Below, piece by piece: positions 23,528-34,779 of a stretch of 64,000 nucleotides of DNA. Position numbers and translations under genes: made by a program. The notes below the pieces were generated by a model that saw only the letters and a list, made by a program, of their open reading frames with translations, was not told the origin of the DNA and did not search any database. The stretch is from Usnea hakonensis (Eukaryota > Ascomycota > Lecanoromycetes > Lecanorales > Parmeliaceae), in contig BLJB01000177.1 in NCBI GenBank assembly GCA_013423325.1, positions 124,001 to 188,000 on the forward strand. The letters are read 5' to 3'. Position 1 is the stretch's first letter. The number at the start of each line of letters is the position of its first letter.

Positions 23528-24204
23528 GTGTGGTGCAAATCATGTGTATTGGGACTTGTAAAGCATGGCGTTGTCAACACGGGGCAGAAAGGCCGAGAAT
23601 AGCGACCTCGCATGGTCTATTGGATGTATTGATGTTGAGTGTTTGAGGAGTTCATGATCTATTCCACGCGACTATGTCATATATCGTCCGACTCGAGAAG
23701 AAAGCTCTCTAATCTTCTTCCTGGAGAGCTGCATCTGTCAATTCTGGTATTGTGCTTTCTCAGACCAAAGCCCATCCATGGTCCGCAGGTCACCAATTGG
23801 CTGACTCTGTCAATGCTTATTTAGATCGAACTCTCACTGATTGTGTTCAGTAAGATGTGACAGAAATTTGATTTTTTTCTACTTAGATGGCGTAGTACAA
23901 GAGTGATACAGTAAAGGTACGGAGTACTGCTTCGAAAACTACCTTTCCGAACCGTCCTGTTTTCGGCCTAATCTCAGCCCTACAACGTCTTCTAAATCAC
24001 CACGGGGCCAGCATATCATCACCATGTCTCGCTAGATCTTCCCATTCTACAGCATTTTCCAACGACTTTCAAGATCCATTTATATTTCTGAGCAAGGCTC
24101 ATACAACTATATCAACATCGGAGCAAGTAGCCCTTTTTAAAGCTCCCATTTATTGTCTATTCCAAACCCCACGACATTCGGGCTTTTTATTCCCGTGGCC
24201 CCTG
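23528..24204. other. Intergenic region between SMC2 and the CUE1-like gene
   Basis: No coding frame seen. Contains the SMC2 3' region and the promoter of the next gene. Confidence 0.55.
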
Positions 24205-24865
24205 ATGCCAGATCAACAACAGACGCTCTCCGTCCCCTCCCTGCTCCTCCTCGCCGCCTTCGCCGCTCTCACAATCCGCTACTTCTTCTTCACGAAGACA
24301 TCTAATCCTCCGCCGCGAGCGAACCCACGAGCCGCCAACCCCGCAGATGTCGAACAGATAGCTACAATGTTCCCCCAGATAGGGCGGAGGGATATCATGT
24401 GGGATCTACAGCGGAATGGAGGAAGTGTGAATGCTACGACAGAGAGAATACTGGGGAGAGGAAGTCTTGATGCGGTGGGTTATAAGCATCTTGTGTTTGC
24501 CGAACGAAGGGTTTCAGAATGTGGAGCACGTGCTGATTTCTACGATCCATCAACAGCCGCCACCATCATTTCAGCCCATCATACCAGCTGGCGCAACACC
24601 CAGCACTGCCAATACAACTCCGGGACAAGTAAGATCAGAACACATCGATCTCATAACGCGGTATAACCTCGGATCGAGAATATCGTCGCAGCCTTCCACC
24701 CCTACGGAAGGCAGTGGACTTGGTGGAAGCCCACAGACGGAATCCTGGAGTAGTAACAAGAATGAGAGACAAGCTTTGCTGAAAAGACGTAGAGAAGAAA
24801 TGATACTCAACGCTAGGAGGAAGCTGGAGGAGAAGGAGAGGGAACGGTTACAACGAGGGGGATGA
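24205..24865 (+). CDS. CUE-domain membrane protein, CUE1-like (ER ubiquitin conjugation)
   Basis: Two exons, 24205-24474 and 24557-24865 (intron 82 nt), give 192 aa. A single N-terminal membrane span, VPSLLLLAAFAALTIRYFFF at about residues 9-29, is followed by a CUE domain at about 48-87. The CUE domain has IATMFPQIGRRDIMWDLQ and SVNATTERIL. The C-terminal third has LITRYNL and a highly charged helix, ALLKRRREEMILNARRKLEE, at the end. In yeast Cue1 the same layout anchors the E2 enzyme Ubc7 at the ER membrane for ER-associated degradation; the role here is inferred from that family. The start is the ATG at 24205, which immediately precedes the membrane span. Confidence 0.88.
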
Positions 24866-25248
24866 ATCACTCAACAGTCTTTCGTGCGATGCATTTGATG
24901 ATTCTGGGATCTCAGCTGTACATTGATTGACGGGGTTTCGAGAATTATCCTAAAGCCGAGAGGTGCGCAGTCTTGACTAGAATCACTCGAGGTCCCCTTG
25001 TCCTGTTCAATCACATTGCCGCAAAGAAACTCTTGTTCGTGTTTACGGCAGCCCAGATGATTGATCACGCATTAAGCTGATAGCTCCGACGAGGCTCCTG
25101 CCCCCCCTCAAGGCCTGAGCCCCCCCCAAAGCTCAGCCTTGCTCGCACTGATCGGCGGAAGCCTTCAGCCTTGCATATGCCAGCGTAATGGCTACTATCA
25201 AATACCCTCTATTCGAGATTGTCACCCCAGTGCACATGCATGATTCTC

Positions 25249-27205
25249 ATGGTTCCCTTCGGCTTCTCCGTGGGCGACTTCATCGCCGGTATCAATTTTC
25301 TACTAGACGCTATCCACAGTCTGAATGATACCAACGGCGCCCAAGCCGACTACGAGGGACTGGGACGACAACTGAACAACTTGAAGAATGGCTTCGAACG
25401 CATCGAAAGTTTGGACCTAGACGCTACGCAGATAGCGCAGGTGTCGGCGGTGGATACAGCTCTCAGCGACTGCCGGCTATGTATCGATGATTTCACCAAA
25501 CGAAACAGCAGATTCAAGAGCTTGGAAACTCCGTCTGGAGAACAATGGACTCTAGCAGCATTGAAGAGGCAGGGAAGAAAGGTGCAATGGGCGCTGTGGA
25601 AAAAAGCAGATGTTGCCAAGTTTCGAGTTGCAATTCAACTGCATTCTGATGTTGTTCAAATGCTGTTGGCATCAATACAAATGTTTGGGACTTGGTAGAT
25701 ATCGTAACTCGCTTTCTTGCTAATTTTGTGCAAGAAAACAGATTGAGGCTCAAGGCAAGCTTCAAGCCTCGGCTGAGCTTGAACAGAAGAGCTTGACTCA
25801 AATGGTCTACGGCAGAGTCCCTGATCTGAGTTTTCAGCAGCAGCGAATGGAGAAGGCCTTCGCAAAAGGACAGACATTGCTAGCGCAAGCCTTAGAGAAC
25901 CAGCATACGGACATACGAAACGAGGTTCGAGTTCATGGACGAAATCAGGGAAAAGCACTCGATCAAAAAGCGACCACCATACAAGTCCGTTCAGAGATTG
26001 AGAGTATCAATTCACGAATAGAAGCGCTATCGAAGCATGCAAAGTCTGAAAATGGGTAGGTCCGTGTCAGAGATCTTTCACGAAACCCCGTGACTTACTG
26101 TCAGCAGAGACTCAAAAAACCATATGCTTACGATCATCGAAAATCAGCAGGAATTGATAGGTAAAATGCGAGATATCGAGCTTATGATCGGAGTAAATCA
26201 AGAAGTTCCCGCCCAGGTTCTTCTGTCAAAGCCCGTTGTTCTGCTTGATGCTTGTGGCCGATACACACCTTTTCACCTAGAACTCATCGACACCGCTGAG
26301 GTAAACGCTTTGTTCATTACTACCCACTTGTCAGCCACTTACCTCGTTCGTATAGTTTTTCATCGAAGTCTTGAAGATTCGATTTAAAGACATCGGCCTA
26401 CATAAGATAGAAGCAAGAGAATTCGCACTTGAGGACTCGAAATCAAAACGTGGCCTGCAGCTTGCAAAACCTTGGACGGTCATCATGAGGCCAGGTCTGC
26501 ATGTTAGCATGAGCATGGTCTTCAGGTTAGAAGAACGGCAGACGACGCAATGTCCGGGCTGTGGAGAAGAAAATGCGGGATCTGATCTAGAAGATATCGA
26601 GTGGTATATATGTTACTACAATCTCGAGAGAACGAATGCTAATGAAAATCGTAGCGGAAACACAGTCTGTGGGATTACCTATCGCAAAATTGTCGAGAAA
26701 CCTGGCTCAGAACCGCAGCTTCAGGGTCCCAGCCAAGCCAACCCTTCAACGAATCATGAAATACAGTATTACAAGAGGTTACATATAGTCACCCAAGCTA
26801 CTGTCAACGGATTAGAGTATACACTCGGAGTTGGAAATTTCGATTCAATAGGAAACTTCACTGCCGACGAGAAGGTCGAACAACGCAAATGCCGCGAATA
26901 CGAGCCATCGGTTTCGTCTGAAGATCGGCCGCCTTCGTCTCCGGTGCTGGTGTCGACGCCAGTGCCTGACACTGATCCTTGGGCACAGATACGGAAGATT
27001 GCGGCCGAAAGAGCGGGAAAGATCAGGGCGGAGAAGACTTCGAGAGTGAGTGAAGAAAAAATGGAGGATGGAGAGGAGAATGCCGAGAGTAAGTCTCCTA
27101 TTATATCGACTATAGCAAAGATGCTGACGACTAGCAGCCATCGAATCGCGCGTTGCGCGAATTAGACAGAGAATAGCGGAGTTGACGGGGAGCATGCAGG
27201 CCTAA
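25249..27205 (+). CDS. Ubiquitin-like-domain (ULD) containing fungal protein
   Basis: Five-exon model of 582 aa: 25249-25682, 25735-26055, 26108-26300, 26356-27088, 27138-27205. The N-terminus MVPFGFSVGDFIAGI and the helical segment to about residue 250 resemble the fungal N-terminal domain of NLR-like and related proteins. A ubiquitin-like domain of the fungal ULD type follows. It begins with PVVLLDACGRYTPFHLEL and continues to PWTVIMRPGLHVSMSMVFR. A C-x2-C zinc-like site, TQCPGCGEEN, comes next. The C-terminus is a charged predicted coiled coil (WAQIRKIAAERAGKIRAEK). The first donor (AT|GTTTGG) is non-consensus, so that junction is the weakest part of the model. Function is unknown; signalling or heterokaryon-type immunity are only possibilities. 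Confidence 0.75.
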
Positions 27206-27673
27206 TCGCCCACCTAAGCTATATATACTTATTTCTGGATACCAGACATTTGATTCCATGCATACATGCATATTCTGGCTTGGCCGCATTGCCCACGCCC
27301 TTGGATTAATATATGAAGCTTCGCCCCCCCTTCACGGGATTTCGCTCTTTTCTTCCTCTAAGGATTTTCGCAAATGAGTGTCTGGTCATTCATTGTTCGG
27401 GTCATCTTTCCACTGACTACGGGGGCCTTGAATCAACGCATACTCTGGCTCTTTGGCGGTCGTTCCCCGTCGTGCTTTGGCGACGATTTCTTGGATCCGC
27501 GTGCTACCAGGGCCATTCCCTCTGTGGCTGAGCATGCTTTCGATTTTGGGCTGTCCATGCAGACTTCTCCCCTTCGTCCCAGTTTTTTCTGTATTCGAGC
27601 TTTGGGCAGCCCGTAGCTAAGTGTACACTAGCTCTCCACATTTATCGATGTTTGTAAATGTAACTTTTTCTTT
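27206..27673. other. Convergent intergenic region, no gene seen
   Basis: 3' ends of the ULD gene and the thioesterase gene face each other here. Short plus-strand frames show no motif. Confidence 0.5.
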
Positions 27674-28232
27674 TCACAACTTCGATGTTCGGCCAGAGAC
27701 TGCGGGAGGTGGTTCGATATAGGCCTTATCGTGGACGCCCGTCGCTACCAATTTGCCATTCTTGACCAGGGTCATCTTGGCAAGTATGTGCGCTTTTACC
27801 AAGTAGTGATTAGCAAGAACACCAGGGGCCTGAATATATACCTCTTCCGCACTTACCGAGCTTCTTCCCAACCTGCACCACCTCCCCTTCAATCTCGATT
27901 ACCTCCCCCAGGAACACCGGTGCAAGACATGTAACGCTAAGGGTCCTTGTCACCCCAGCTATCTCCCACGTCCCCGCCACTATCAAAGCCAGGGTAGTGC
28001 ACATGTCGACCAAAGTGCTAATCGCACCCCCGTGTAAAGTGCCAACAACATTGCACATGGCGCGAGTGACGGTGAGGCGGGTCAGGACTTTGGGTTTGGG
28101 TATTTGGGATGCGGATACCACGGTCAAAGCTCTGGAAAGATTGTAGTCGAAGATACCAGCGTCCACCATTGTCAGCATTTTCGTGGCCAATTCGCGGGCA
28201 TCGCTAGAGGCGACAGGCTTCGATTCTGCCAT
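27674..28232 (-). CDS. Hotdog-fold acyl-CoA thioesterase (PaaI/ACOT13-like)
   Basis: Two exons, 28232-27857 and 27792-27674 (intron 64 nt), give 164 aa, the usual size for a single hotdog-fold thioesterase. The signature NVVGTLHGGAISTLVD at about residues 60-76 contains the HGG motif of the PaaI/ACOT13 group. GVTRTLSVTCLAPVFLGE and EGEVVQVGKKLAHILAKM lie downstream. The predicted role is hydrolysis of acyl- or aryl-CoA thioesters, possibly as a homotetramer in mitochondria or peroxisomes; the substrate is not known. It is divergent from the MFS gene, with 549 bp between starts. Confidence 0.9.
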
Positions 28233-28781
28233 TGTTCAGATGTTTGGATAATTCTTTTACGTGAACTCAGATCTGATGGATGATCACGGATCATCGTTCT
28301 TCCGAAGCCGGAAAACCTCGGACATTCCAGCTACACTTATTTGACGATGCTCCAGGTTAAAGGATATGAACTAGTACTACGCATGCATCTTAATCCTGCG
28401 TCCTCTCAGTTATCCAATAATGATGCACAAGAATTATGGGATCCAACTGCCTAAACGGCACACGATGCAGTAGCGGTACTTAGTCTCAGGTTGAGAAGAT
28501 AACGATCAAGGCGGTTGAATGGCGCAATCCAAGCCACAAGATACTACCTTAGATACCTTAGTATGGTAGCAGTGGGGTTCATGCGGGAAGAGGAGCTCTT
28601 ACGCCAGGCCGTGGCTTGATCTCGTGCTTTTCTGGTCCTATAACTACTGGTTATGTATGTCAAAATGTTGCATTATCACCGCTGTTTCCAATTCTCACCT
28701 TCACCCCATATTCTCATTGGGTGTGGCCGATGCACGTCAACTTTAAACCGTTGAATCTCAGTTTTTCCTTTACAAAGAAGA

Positions 28782-30649
28782 ATGGATAATAACACGGATC
28801 ACGACTCAAAGTCCAAAGACGCCGCGAGTGTCACTTCCACACCTAGCATCAACAATGGACTTCCAAATGAAGAGGAACTTGTCCCTATGTTGCTCAAGGG
28901 CTCCATCGACCCAGTCTATGAGGGCAAAGCGCAGGTATTGAATAGCGCGATTCAGGACATTGGTATGGGCCGCTACCAATGGCAGCTGTTTGTCGTCGTC
29001 GGAGGTCTGTACAATGTTCGGGATCCAAGAGCTGTCTTCATTCTCAAGTCAGCTCTTTCCCTTGACCGGACATACTGATCCATCTAATAGGATTTGGTTG
29101 GGCGAGTGACAATCTTTGGCCCATCGTCACGTCCTTGATCCTTCCTGCAATAACAAGCGAGTTCTCGCCATCCAAACCGCCGCTTCTGTCATTGTCTCAG
29201 AACATTGGGCTTCTTGTGGGTGCTATTTTCTGGGGCTTCGGATGTATGTAGTAGAGTACACCAGCGTGATTGAGAGGTGACTGACGTCCACAGGCGATCT
29301 CTTTGGCCGTCGATGGGCATTCAACATGACGATCGGAATAACCTCTGTGTTCGGGCTCATCGCGGCCGGGTCGCCAAACTTTGCCGCCATTGGCTGCTTT
29401 GCGGCTTTGTGGAGCGTCGGGGTTGGAGGCAACCTGCCAGTTGACTCTGCGATTTTTCTCGAGTTCCTACCAGGGTCCCATCAATATCTTCTCACGGTGC
29501 TCTCGATCTTCTGGGCTTTTGCCCAGCTCCTGGCGACCCTTGTTGCGTGGCCTTTACTTGGATACCACACCTGTCAAGAGACTGCTAAAACATGCACAAA
29601 ATCCGAAAACTTTGGATGGAGATGGTTTATGATTACCATGGGGCTAATCGCCATGATCATGTTCTCCTGTCGATTCTTGCTTTTTACACTCTACGAATCA
29701 CCAAAGTATCTGATGGGCCGAGGGAAGGACGAGGAAGCAGTCCGTGTCGTGCACGAAGTGGCAAGGATTAATGGCAAGACGTCAAACCTGACCTTGGCGG
29801 ATCTGCAGGTGTTTGACCAAGCAGGCCAACAAGGACTAGACGCAAGTGCAGCCTTGAAGCGTAAGCTTGAAAAGGTCAACTTCACTCATCTGCGCGCGCT
29901 GTTCGCAAGCCCAAAATTAGCGTGGTCAACATCATTGATCATACTCATTTGGGCTTTTATTGGCCTTGGGTTCCCGTTGTATAATGCTTTCCTTCCCTGT
30001 AAGCACCCTTTCAGAGCGCTCCTTTCCCTTCAACTGGCTTTAGTCTCAAGACTTTTTTTGCGGGAGTCACCTAGAAACCTGCTATCTGGGAACCTCCCAG
30101 ATGTGTCTTGCGTTCAAATTCCTCCCGATTCGAACAAGCTGACTCGGATCAGACATCCAGGCAACCAGAGGAGCGAAGTTCGGCGACGGAAGCACGTACA
30201 TCACCTTCCGCAACTCGACCATCATCGCCGTCCTCGGAGTCCCAGGCGCTCTCATCGGCGGCGTGCTCGTCGAAATCCCTCGCTTCGGTCGAAAAGGCGC
30301 CCTAGCCTTATCGGCGGCGCTCACCGGCGTCTTCCTGTACTGCTCCACAACGGCGTTGACATCGAACGCTCTGTTAGGCTGGAACTGTGCCTACAGCTTC
30401 ATGAGTAACGTCATGTACGCGGTCCTCTATGCGTATACCCCGGAGATATTCCCGACGAAAGATCGAGGAACGGGCAATGCGTTGACTGCGACCGCGAACA
30501 GGATTTTCGGCATCATGGCGCCCATTATAGCCATTTACGCTAATCTCGAAACTAGTGCGCCTGTTTACGTCTCCGGGGCGTTGTTCATCGCTGCGGGGAT
30601 ATTGGCCGTCTTGCTGCCTTTTGAGCCCCGGGGGAAGGCCAGTCTGTGA
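28782..30649 (+). CDS. Major facilitator superfamily transporter (sugar/organic solute type)
   Basis: Four exons, 28782-29004, 29091-29243, 29294-29998 and 30153-30649, give 525 aa. The third intron (154 nt) is inferred from phase: its acceptor GGATCAG rejoins PYIQATRGAKFGDGSTYITF. Membrane segments appear in the expected 12-span arrangement. The loop signature GCDLFGRRWAFN lies after spans 2-3, and ESPKYLMGRGKDEEA closes the first half. EIPRFGRKGALALS is the mirror motif in the second half, and YTPEIFPTKDRGTGNALTA sits near span 10. These motifs match the SV2/sugar-porter-like MFS branch. Substrate is not predictable. Confidence 0.9.
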
Positions 30650-31412
30650 GGGGGAATGTTGAGTGAAGGATATTTATGTGATATTTATACGTTTTGTCAT
30701 GTTTATGCAATGCAGACTCTCGAGTTCAAACTGGCCCCCCCCCCCTCATCTCCCTCAAGAAACAGATCAAAACCCCCTCCTCCCACCCACCCACCCACGC
30801 TTTCAAACACCCTCAAAACACCACCCCCTCCCCTCCCCCTGCCCCTTTTTCCTTCCATTCAGGTCAAGTCCCAAAACAAAATTAAAAATATACAAAGAAA
30901 ATCTACTCGATTAAACACCGAGGGGTTTAGGAATGTCTTTATATGAATAAATAAGACGCTGGCTTGGTTTGTGTGTGGTTTTTTGGATAGGGACCGGGGA
31001 GGGGAGGGGAGGAGAGAGGGGGGATGTTTGAGGTTTGAGGTTTGAGATTTGAGATTTGATATCTGGGGGTGGGTTGGTCGTGGGAGGGGAGGAGGGGAGG
31101 AGGGGAGGGGAGGGGAGGGGAGGAGGGGATGGAGGTAGGTGGGTACCTAGTTGAGGAGGGAGAGAGGGCCGGGCTGGCTGGCTTAGCGTGTAGTAGCGAG
31201 GGAGGCTTTGAGGAAAAGGGATTTTAAGATTGAGCCTAAAATGGCGGTGCTATTGGACATGGGAAGTGGGTAAGTAAATCGTCGCTTGTATATTGCGGTG
31301 ACAGATGATGGGTGTCAACGTTACGTTGGCCCTTAAGAGGAGGATTTCCCGCGCGTTTCCAAAAGAAGGAGGGTCACAGATTCTATACAGATTCCCAGTA
31401 CACAAAAATTTC
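30650..31412. other. Convergent intergenic region, low complexity
   Basis: Polypyrimidine (30735-30860) and polypurine (30990-31135) tracts, including GGAGGGGA-type repeats at 31080-31130. No gene seen. Confidence 0.6.
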
Positions 31413-33824
31413 TCAAATCTCCCTACACCATTTCATCAGACCCGCCTTGCCAGGCCCGTCGACATCCTCCAGCCCCCTTCCAATTTCCTCCAACCCCACA
31501 TCAACCCTCCACATCTCGCCCCTCGCCCCTCGCCTCCCCGCCCCCACAGCCGGCATTACGAGCTCGAGATCCGCGAGATGCTCCCACGCCCCCCTTGCGA
31601 CATCCTTGCTCCACACCCGGGCCCCACCACCCACGGCCATCTGGCCCGCGGCGCTGGACTGCAGTTTCGATTTCCCGGCCAGGGCGACGTATTCTTCGTG
31701 GGCCATGGCGAAGGTGCAGACGTCGGTGTCGAGGATGATGTCGAGACGGGCGGCGGCGATGAGGAGGGAGAGCTCGAGGGCGGAGAGGGAGGGGAGGAGG
31801 GCGAGTTTGCTGTCGGGTGGTTGGAGGGGGTGGGAGATGAAGGAGGGGGCTGTGGGGACGTTGGTGGGTGACATGGCGGCGATTGGGATGAGGGAGGCTG
31901 AGAGGAAGGCGGTGACGGATTTGGTGGATGTGTAAATGGTTTGGAGAAATTGTTCCAATTGGGGTGTGGCGAAGACGTGTGCTATGTGGGCGTTCCAGGC
32001 TGCAGAGAGCTTATCCAGAGCCGCGGCGCCGTCTTGGAGTCGATGCTGGGTGGAAGGCTGGTAGCACAACGCTGAGACACAGATCTCTTGGAAGGCGGTA
32101 AAAGTCCGTGGAAGTGAGAGGTGGACGTAGCGTTGTCCGAAACGACTCTTCACTCGTTTCTCAAGACTGTCAACGACATTGACTTTTGTGGTCAAACCGA
32201 GCACGGCAATTGGAGCGTTGCGGGATTGGGCGACGTCAAAAAGGTTATAAAGAAGGGTCTGGCGAGGGTGTGAGGCGAAGAGGTCAAACTCATCAAGGAT
32301 GAAGACGACAGATCTAGCAGTAGTCGTATCGTCTCGGTCCATCTCTTGGGCAGGATGAGAAAGTAAGGCCAGTAACGAAGTCAGTGTATCTGCATAGTTA
32401 CCTCTGCTACCGTTAATATCCTCCTCCACCTCCATTTCTCGGCCAAGCTGGCGCCAGATTTCACGAAGAGCGAGCTTATCGTCTGTGTGAATGAAGCCAC
32501 TCAATCGTACTACATGGAAGTCGTCACGATGACCAAAAGCGAGCTCTGAGATGGCAGTCTCTACTAAAGTCGTCTTGCCACTTCCCCGAGATCCAATAAT
32601 GAGCATTGAATTCCCTTCACCGGCTAGGACCGTCTGCTCAATTAACTGATGAACCTTCTGGTATTCGTCTTCCAGGTTCACCAACGGCAGACGTCGCTTG
32701 CCTGTTAAGTTCTCAAGGATCCAAGTTTGGAGCAGGGTGAGCGAGTCAGGCTCATTTTTTGACAAGTGCTGTAGATTTATCGCGTTGTCACCTTGGAAAC
32801 TGGCCCCGTCGGCCTTAGATGAGCCACGTCGTGCCGAAATTACCGATGTTGTTGAAAGCGATGACTCTCCGTTTGCAGTTGCATGTTCGAGGTCCCTCCG
32901 CTTCTTTCTTGATGTTCGGGAGGGCGTATCTACAGTTTGCGCATGATCAAGCTCGTACGTTGGGTGTCCTTGAGCGAGGTCGTCAACAGACGTCTCTCTT
33001 GTAGGAATTTTTCCGAAGCCTAAACTTGCCTCCTCATCCCGAGTATCATCCAATATTGTGGCCGTCTCTGGGGGCTGCTTCTGCCTATTTTTCAATCGCA
33101 GGTTTGTCGTAGATACAGGATTTACTTGCGCAGCTGCTTCGTCCACATTAGAGGGCCGCCCTGTCTTTCGACGTAATCTGGCACCTGGGGTTCCAGTGCC
33201 TGGCTGATCACGCATGTCTATTTCCAGCTCTTTTGCCCGCTTCTTAGCCTTCCGTACGGCTTCAGCTACATCTTTTCCCGAATCTAGGGGACCTCCTCCC
33301 CAGGCATCGCCAAAGCCTTCAGCACCACCAGGACCGGCTTCTGTCTGCAGCTCATCCAACTCTTCAACTTCTACCCAGCCTTTATGCTTCTTCCTCTTCT
33401 CTTTCGAAGATGCCAATGAAGGCTGCGTAATTTTGTGGTTTTCCTGGCTTGTCTCATTGACCTTTCCCCTGCCCCTAGTTTTCCTCCTGCTCGGCGTGAT
33501 CTCCACCTCTTCATCTAGCTCATCTATGTCACCGTCTGCGCCTTCTAATAGCCTATTATCTATCACCGTGTCCGGCGCTGGGATCTTCGTCCCTGATCTT
33601 AGCCGTGCTGAGTCTGTGCTAGCGGTCCCCAAAATAAATTTCCCATTCTCAATTGCCTTCGTCTCGTTAAGCACATTGTTACCCTTAAGGTCTTCAGCAT
33701 TCTCTCTCCCATAGACAGCTTGCTTCACCGTGCGTAAGACTCGAGAAGTAAACGGTACCCCCGAGTCATCAGTAGCGGTCCTCTGCCGTTTAGCAGGTCG
33801 GGGAGAGGGATCAAAGGCTGGCAT
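31413..33824 (-). CDS. ORC4: Origin recognition complex subunit ORC4
   Basis: Single exon of 803 aa. Orc4 is an AAA+ subunit of the complex that binds replication origins and helps load MCM. The N-terminal ~350 residues are a disordered, lysine/serine-rich extension. The conserved part begins around SLTLLQTWILENLTGKRRLP. The Walker A motif IIGSRGSGKTTLV is near residues 403-415, and Walker B VVFILDEFDLFA near 503-514. A sensor-like VKSRFGQRYVHLSLPR follows, and the winged-helix region carries TFAMAHEEYVALA near the end. The start at 33824 is the first ATG in frame; the frame is open upstream without ATG. The long N-terminal extension is usual for filamentous fungi but was not compared directly. 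Confidence 0.95.
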   Translation of the reverse strand: MPAFDPSPRPAKRQRTATDDSGVPFTSRVLRTVKQAVYGRENAEDLKGNNVLNETKAIENGKFILGTASTDSARLRSGTKIPAPDTVIDNRLLEGADGDIDELDEEVEITPSRRKTRGRGKVNETSQENHKITQPSLASSKEKRKKHKGWVEVEELDELQTEAGPGGAEGFGDAWGGGPLDSGKDVAEAVRKAKKRAKELEIDMRDQPGTGTPGARLRRKTGRPSNVDEAAAQVNPVSTTNLRLKNRQKQPPETATILDDTRDEEASLGFGKIPTRETSVDDLAQGHPTYELDHAQTVDTPSRTSRKKRRDLEHATANGESSLSTTSVISARRGSSKADGASFQGDNAINLQHLSKNEPDSLTLLQTWILENLTGKRRLPLVNLEDEYQKVHQLIEQTVLAGEGNSMLIIGSRGSGKTTLVETAISELAFGHRDDFHVVRLSGFIHTDDKLALREIWRQLGREMEVEEDINGSRGNYADTLTSLLALLSHPAQEMDRDDTTTARSVVFILDEFDLFASHPRQTLLYNLFDVAQSRNAPIAVLGLTTKVNVVDSLEKRVKSRFGQRYVHLSLPRTFTAFQEICVSALCYQPSTQHRLQDGAAALDKLSAAWNAHIAHVFATPQLEQFLQTIYTSTKSVTAFLSASLIPIAAMSPTNVPTAPSFISHPLQPPDSKLALLPSLSALELSLLIAAARLDIILDTDVCTFAMAHEEYVALAGKSKLQSSAAGQMAVGGGARVWSKDVARGAWEHLADLELVMPAVGAGRRGARGEMWRVDVGLEEIGRGLEDVDGPGKAGLMKWCREI

Positions 33825-34779
33825 GACAGCATCATATCGTTGAGAGTCTGAGGAGAAGGCGAGCGTGACCAAGAAGATTATCTACTTCTTGGACATTGTA
33901 GTGAGAGGGGATGGGAACTGTCGAAATGCTTGAGGCATGGATATGATCAGTGATTGAATGACTTGGTACGAGTACGCGCGGAGACGCGATGCCGCTAGAC
34001 TAAGCGAATATCAAGTCCTAACCCTAACCCTAAATATGAGCTCTCGAATGATCGCTGAACTTTCCGGGCACGCCGTAGACCCTTATACAGTAAATATTCA
34101 TGGTAAGGTCGTCTACTTGATTTATCTACTTCACAGACCTTCAATTGAAGTTCCAGACTTGATGTATGTTCTTTTTACGTCGAGCTACCAAAATATGTAA
34201 TCCTGAGTCTTAATCATGCCGGCCGTCGCGCCTTCGAACCCTCGAAGAGAGAGCCTAGTTCACTTTGCACCATAATCCTTAACCCCAACTCGCTAATCAT
34301 GAAAAATAAATGAAACAATGACAATGGTCATGCATACGCAGTTGCCCTCCCGATGCATGACGCTGAAATGAAAGATGCTGTATGCTTAGCCGAGAATCTC
34401 TGTTGCGCGCTATCACAATAGCGTTGTATCTAAAAAGGTACTCCCCACCATATGCAGGGACCATGATAATTCGTAACGAGGCATTTTGAGACGCCTGCCC
34501 GTGAGAAACATTTGCTTTTGCAACACCGAAAGTTGGGGAAACCTGTTCCGTGGAGACCAAAAAGGTGTCAGTATATCCTAATAACGCAGTGTAGTGGCCG
34601 GATGAGCTATTCCCGCAGGCCGAGCAATTTATCCGTGTCATCCAAAGACGGAAGAGTGAAAGCTCTGTGCACCATCTGGCGCACAAAATGCTGAAAATGA
34701 TTTCCAATCACCCTCGGCTTTTCATCATCTCCGGAATTCCACATCACCCCCGGAAAAAGCAAATCGAGCTCAATGTTGA
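33825..34779. other. Region between ORC4 and the RGS gene, no gene seen
   Basis: ORC4 5' flank and the 3' flank of the RGS gene. AT-rich, contains a short telomere-like repeat at 34017-34033. No convincing frame. Confidence 0.55.
34017..34033 (+). repeat. Telomere-like CCCTAA repeat (interstitial)
   Basis: CCTAACCCTAACCCTAA, nearly three copies of the canonical fungal telomere hexamer (TTAGGG on the opposite strand), lies about 190 bp upstream of the ORC4 ATG. Confidence 0.8.

Noticed and set aside
30053..30130. An extra exon in the MFS gene (in the frame reading TCYLGTSQMCL)
   Set aside because: No phase-compatible donor follows it. A single 154-nt intron ending at 30152 keeps frame and rebuilds the conserved PYxQATRGAKFGDG.
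31305..31935. Long plus-strand frames opposite ORC4
   Set aside because: They are shadows of the ORC4 coding strand, with no motifs.
34230..34250. A tRNA-like TTCGAACC box
   Set aside because: No matching A box or acceptor stem nearby.
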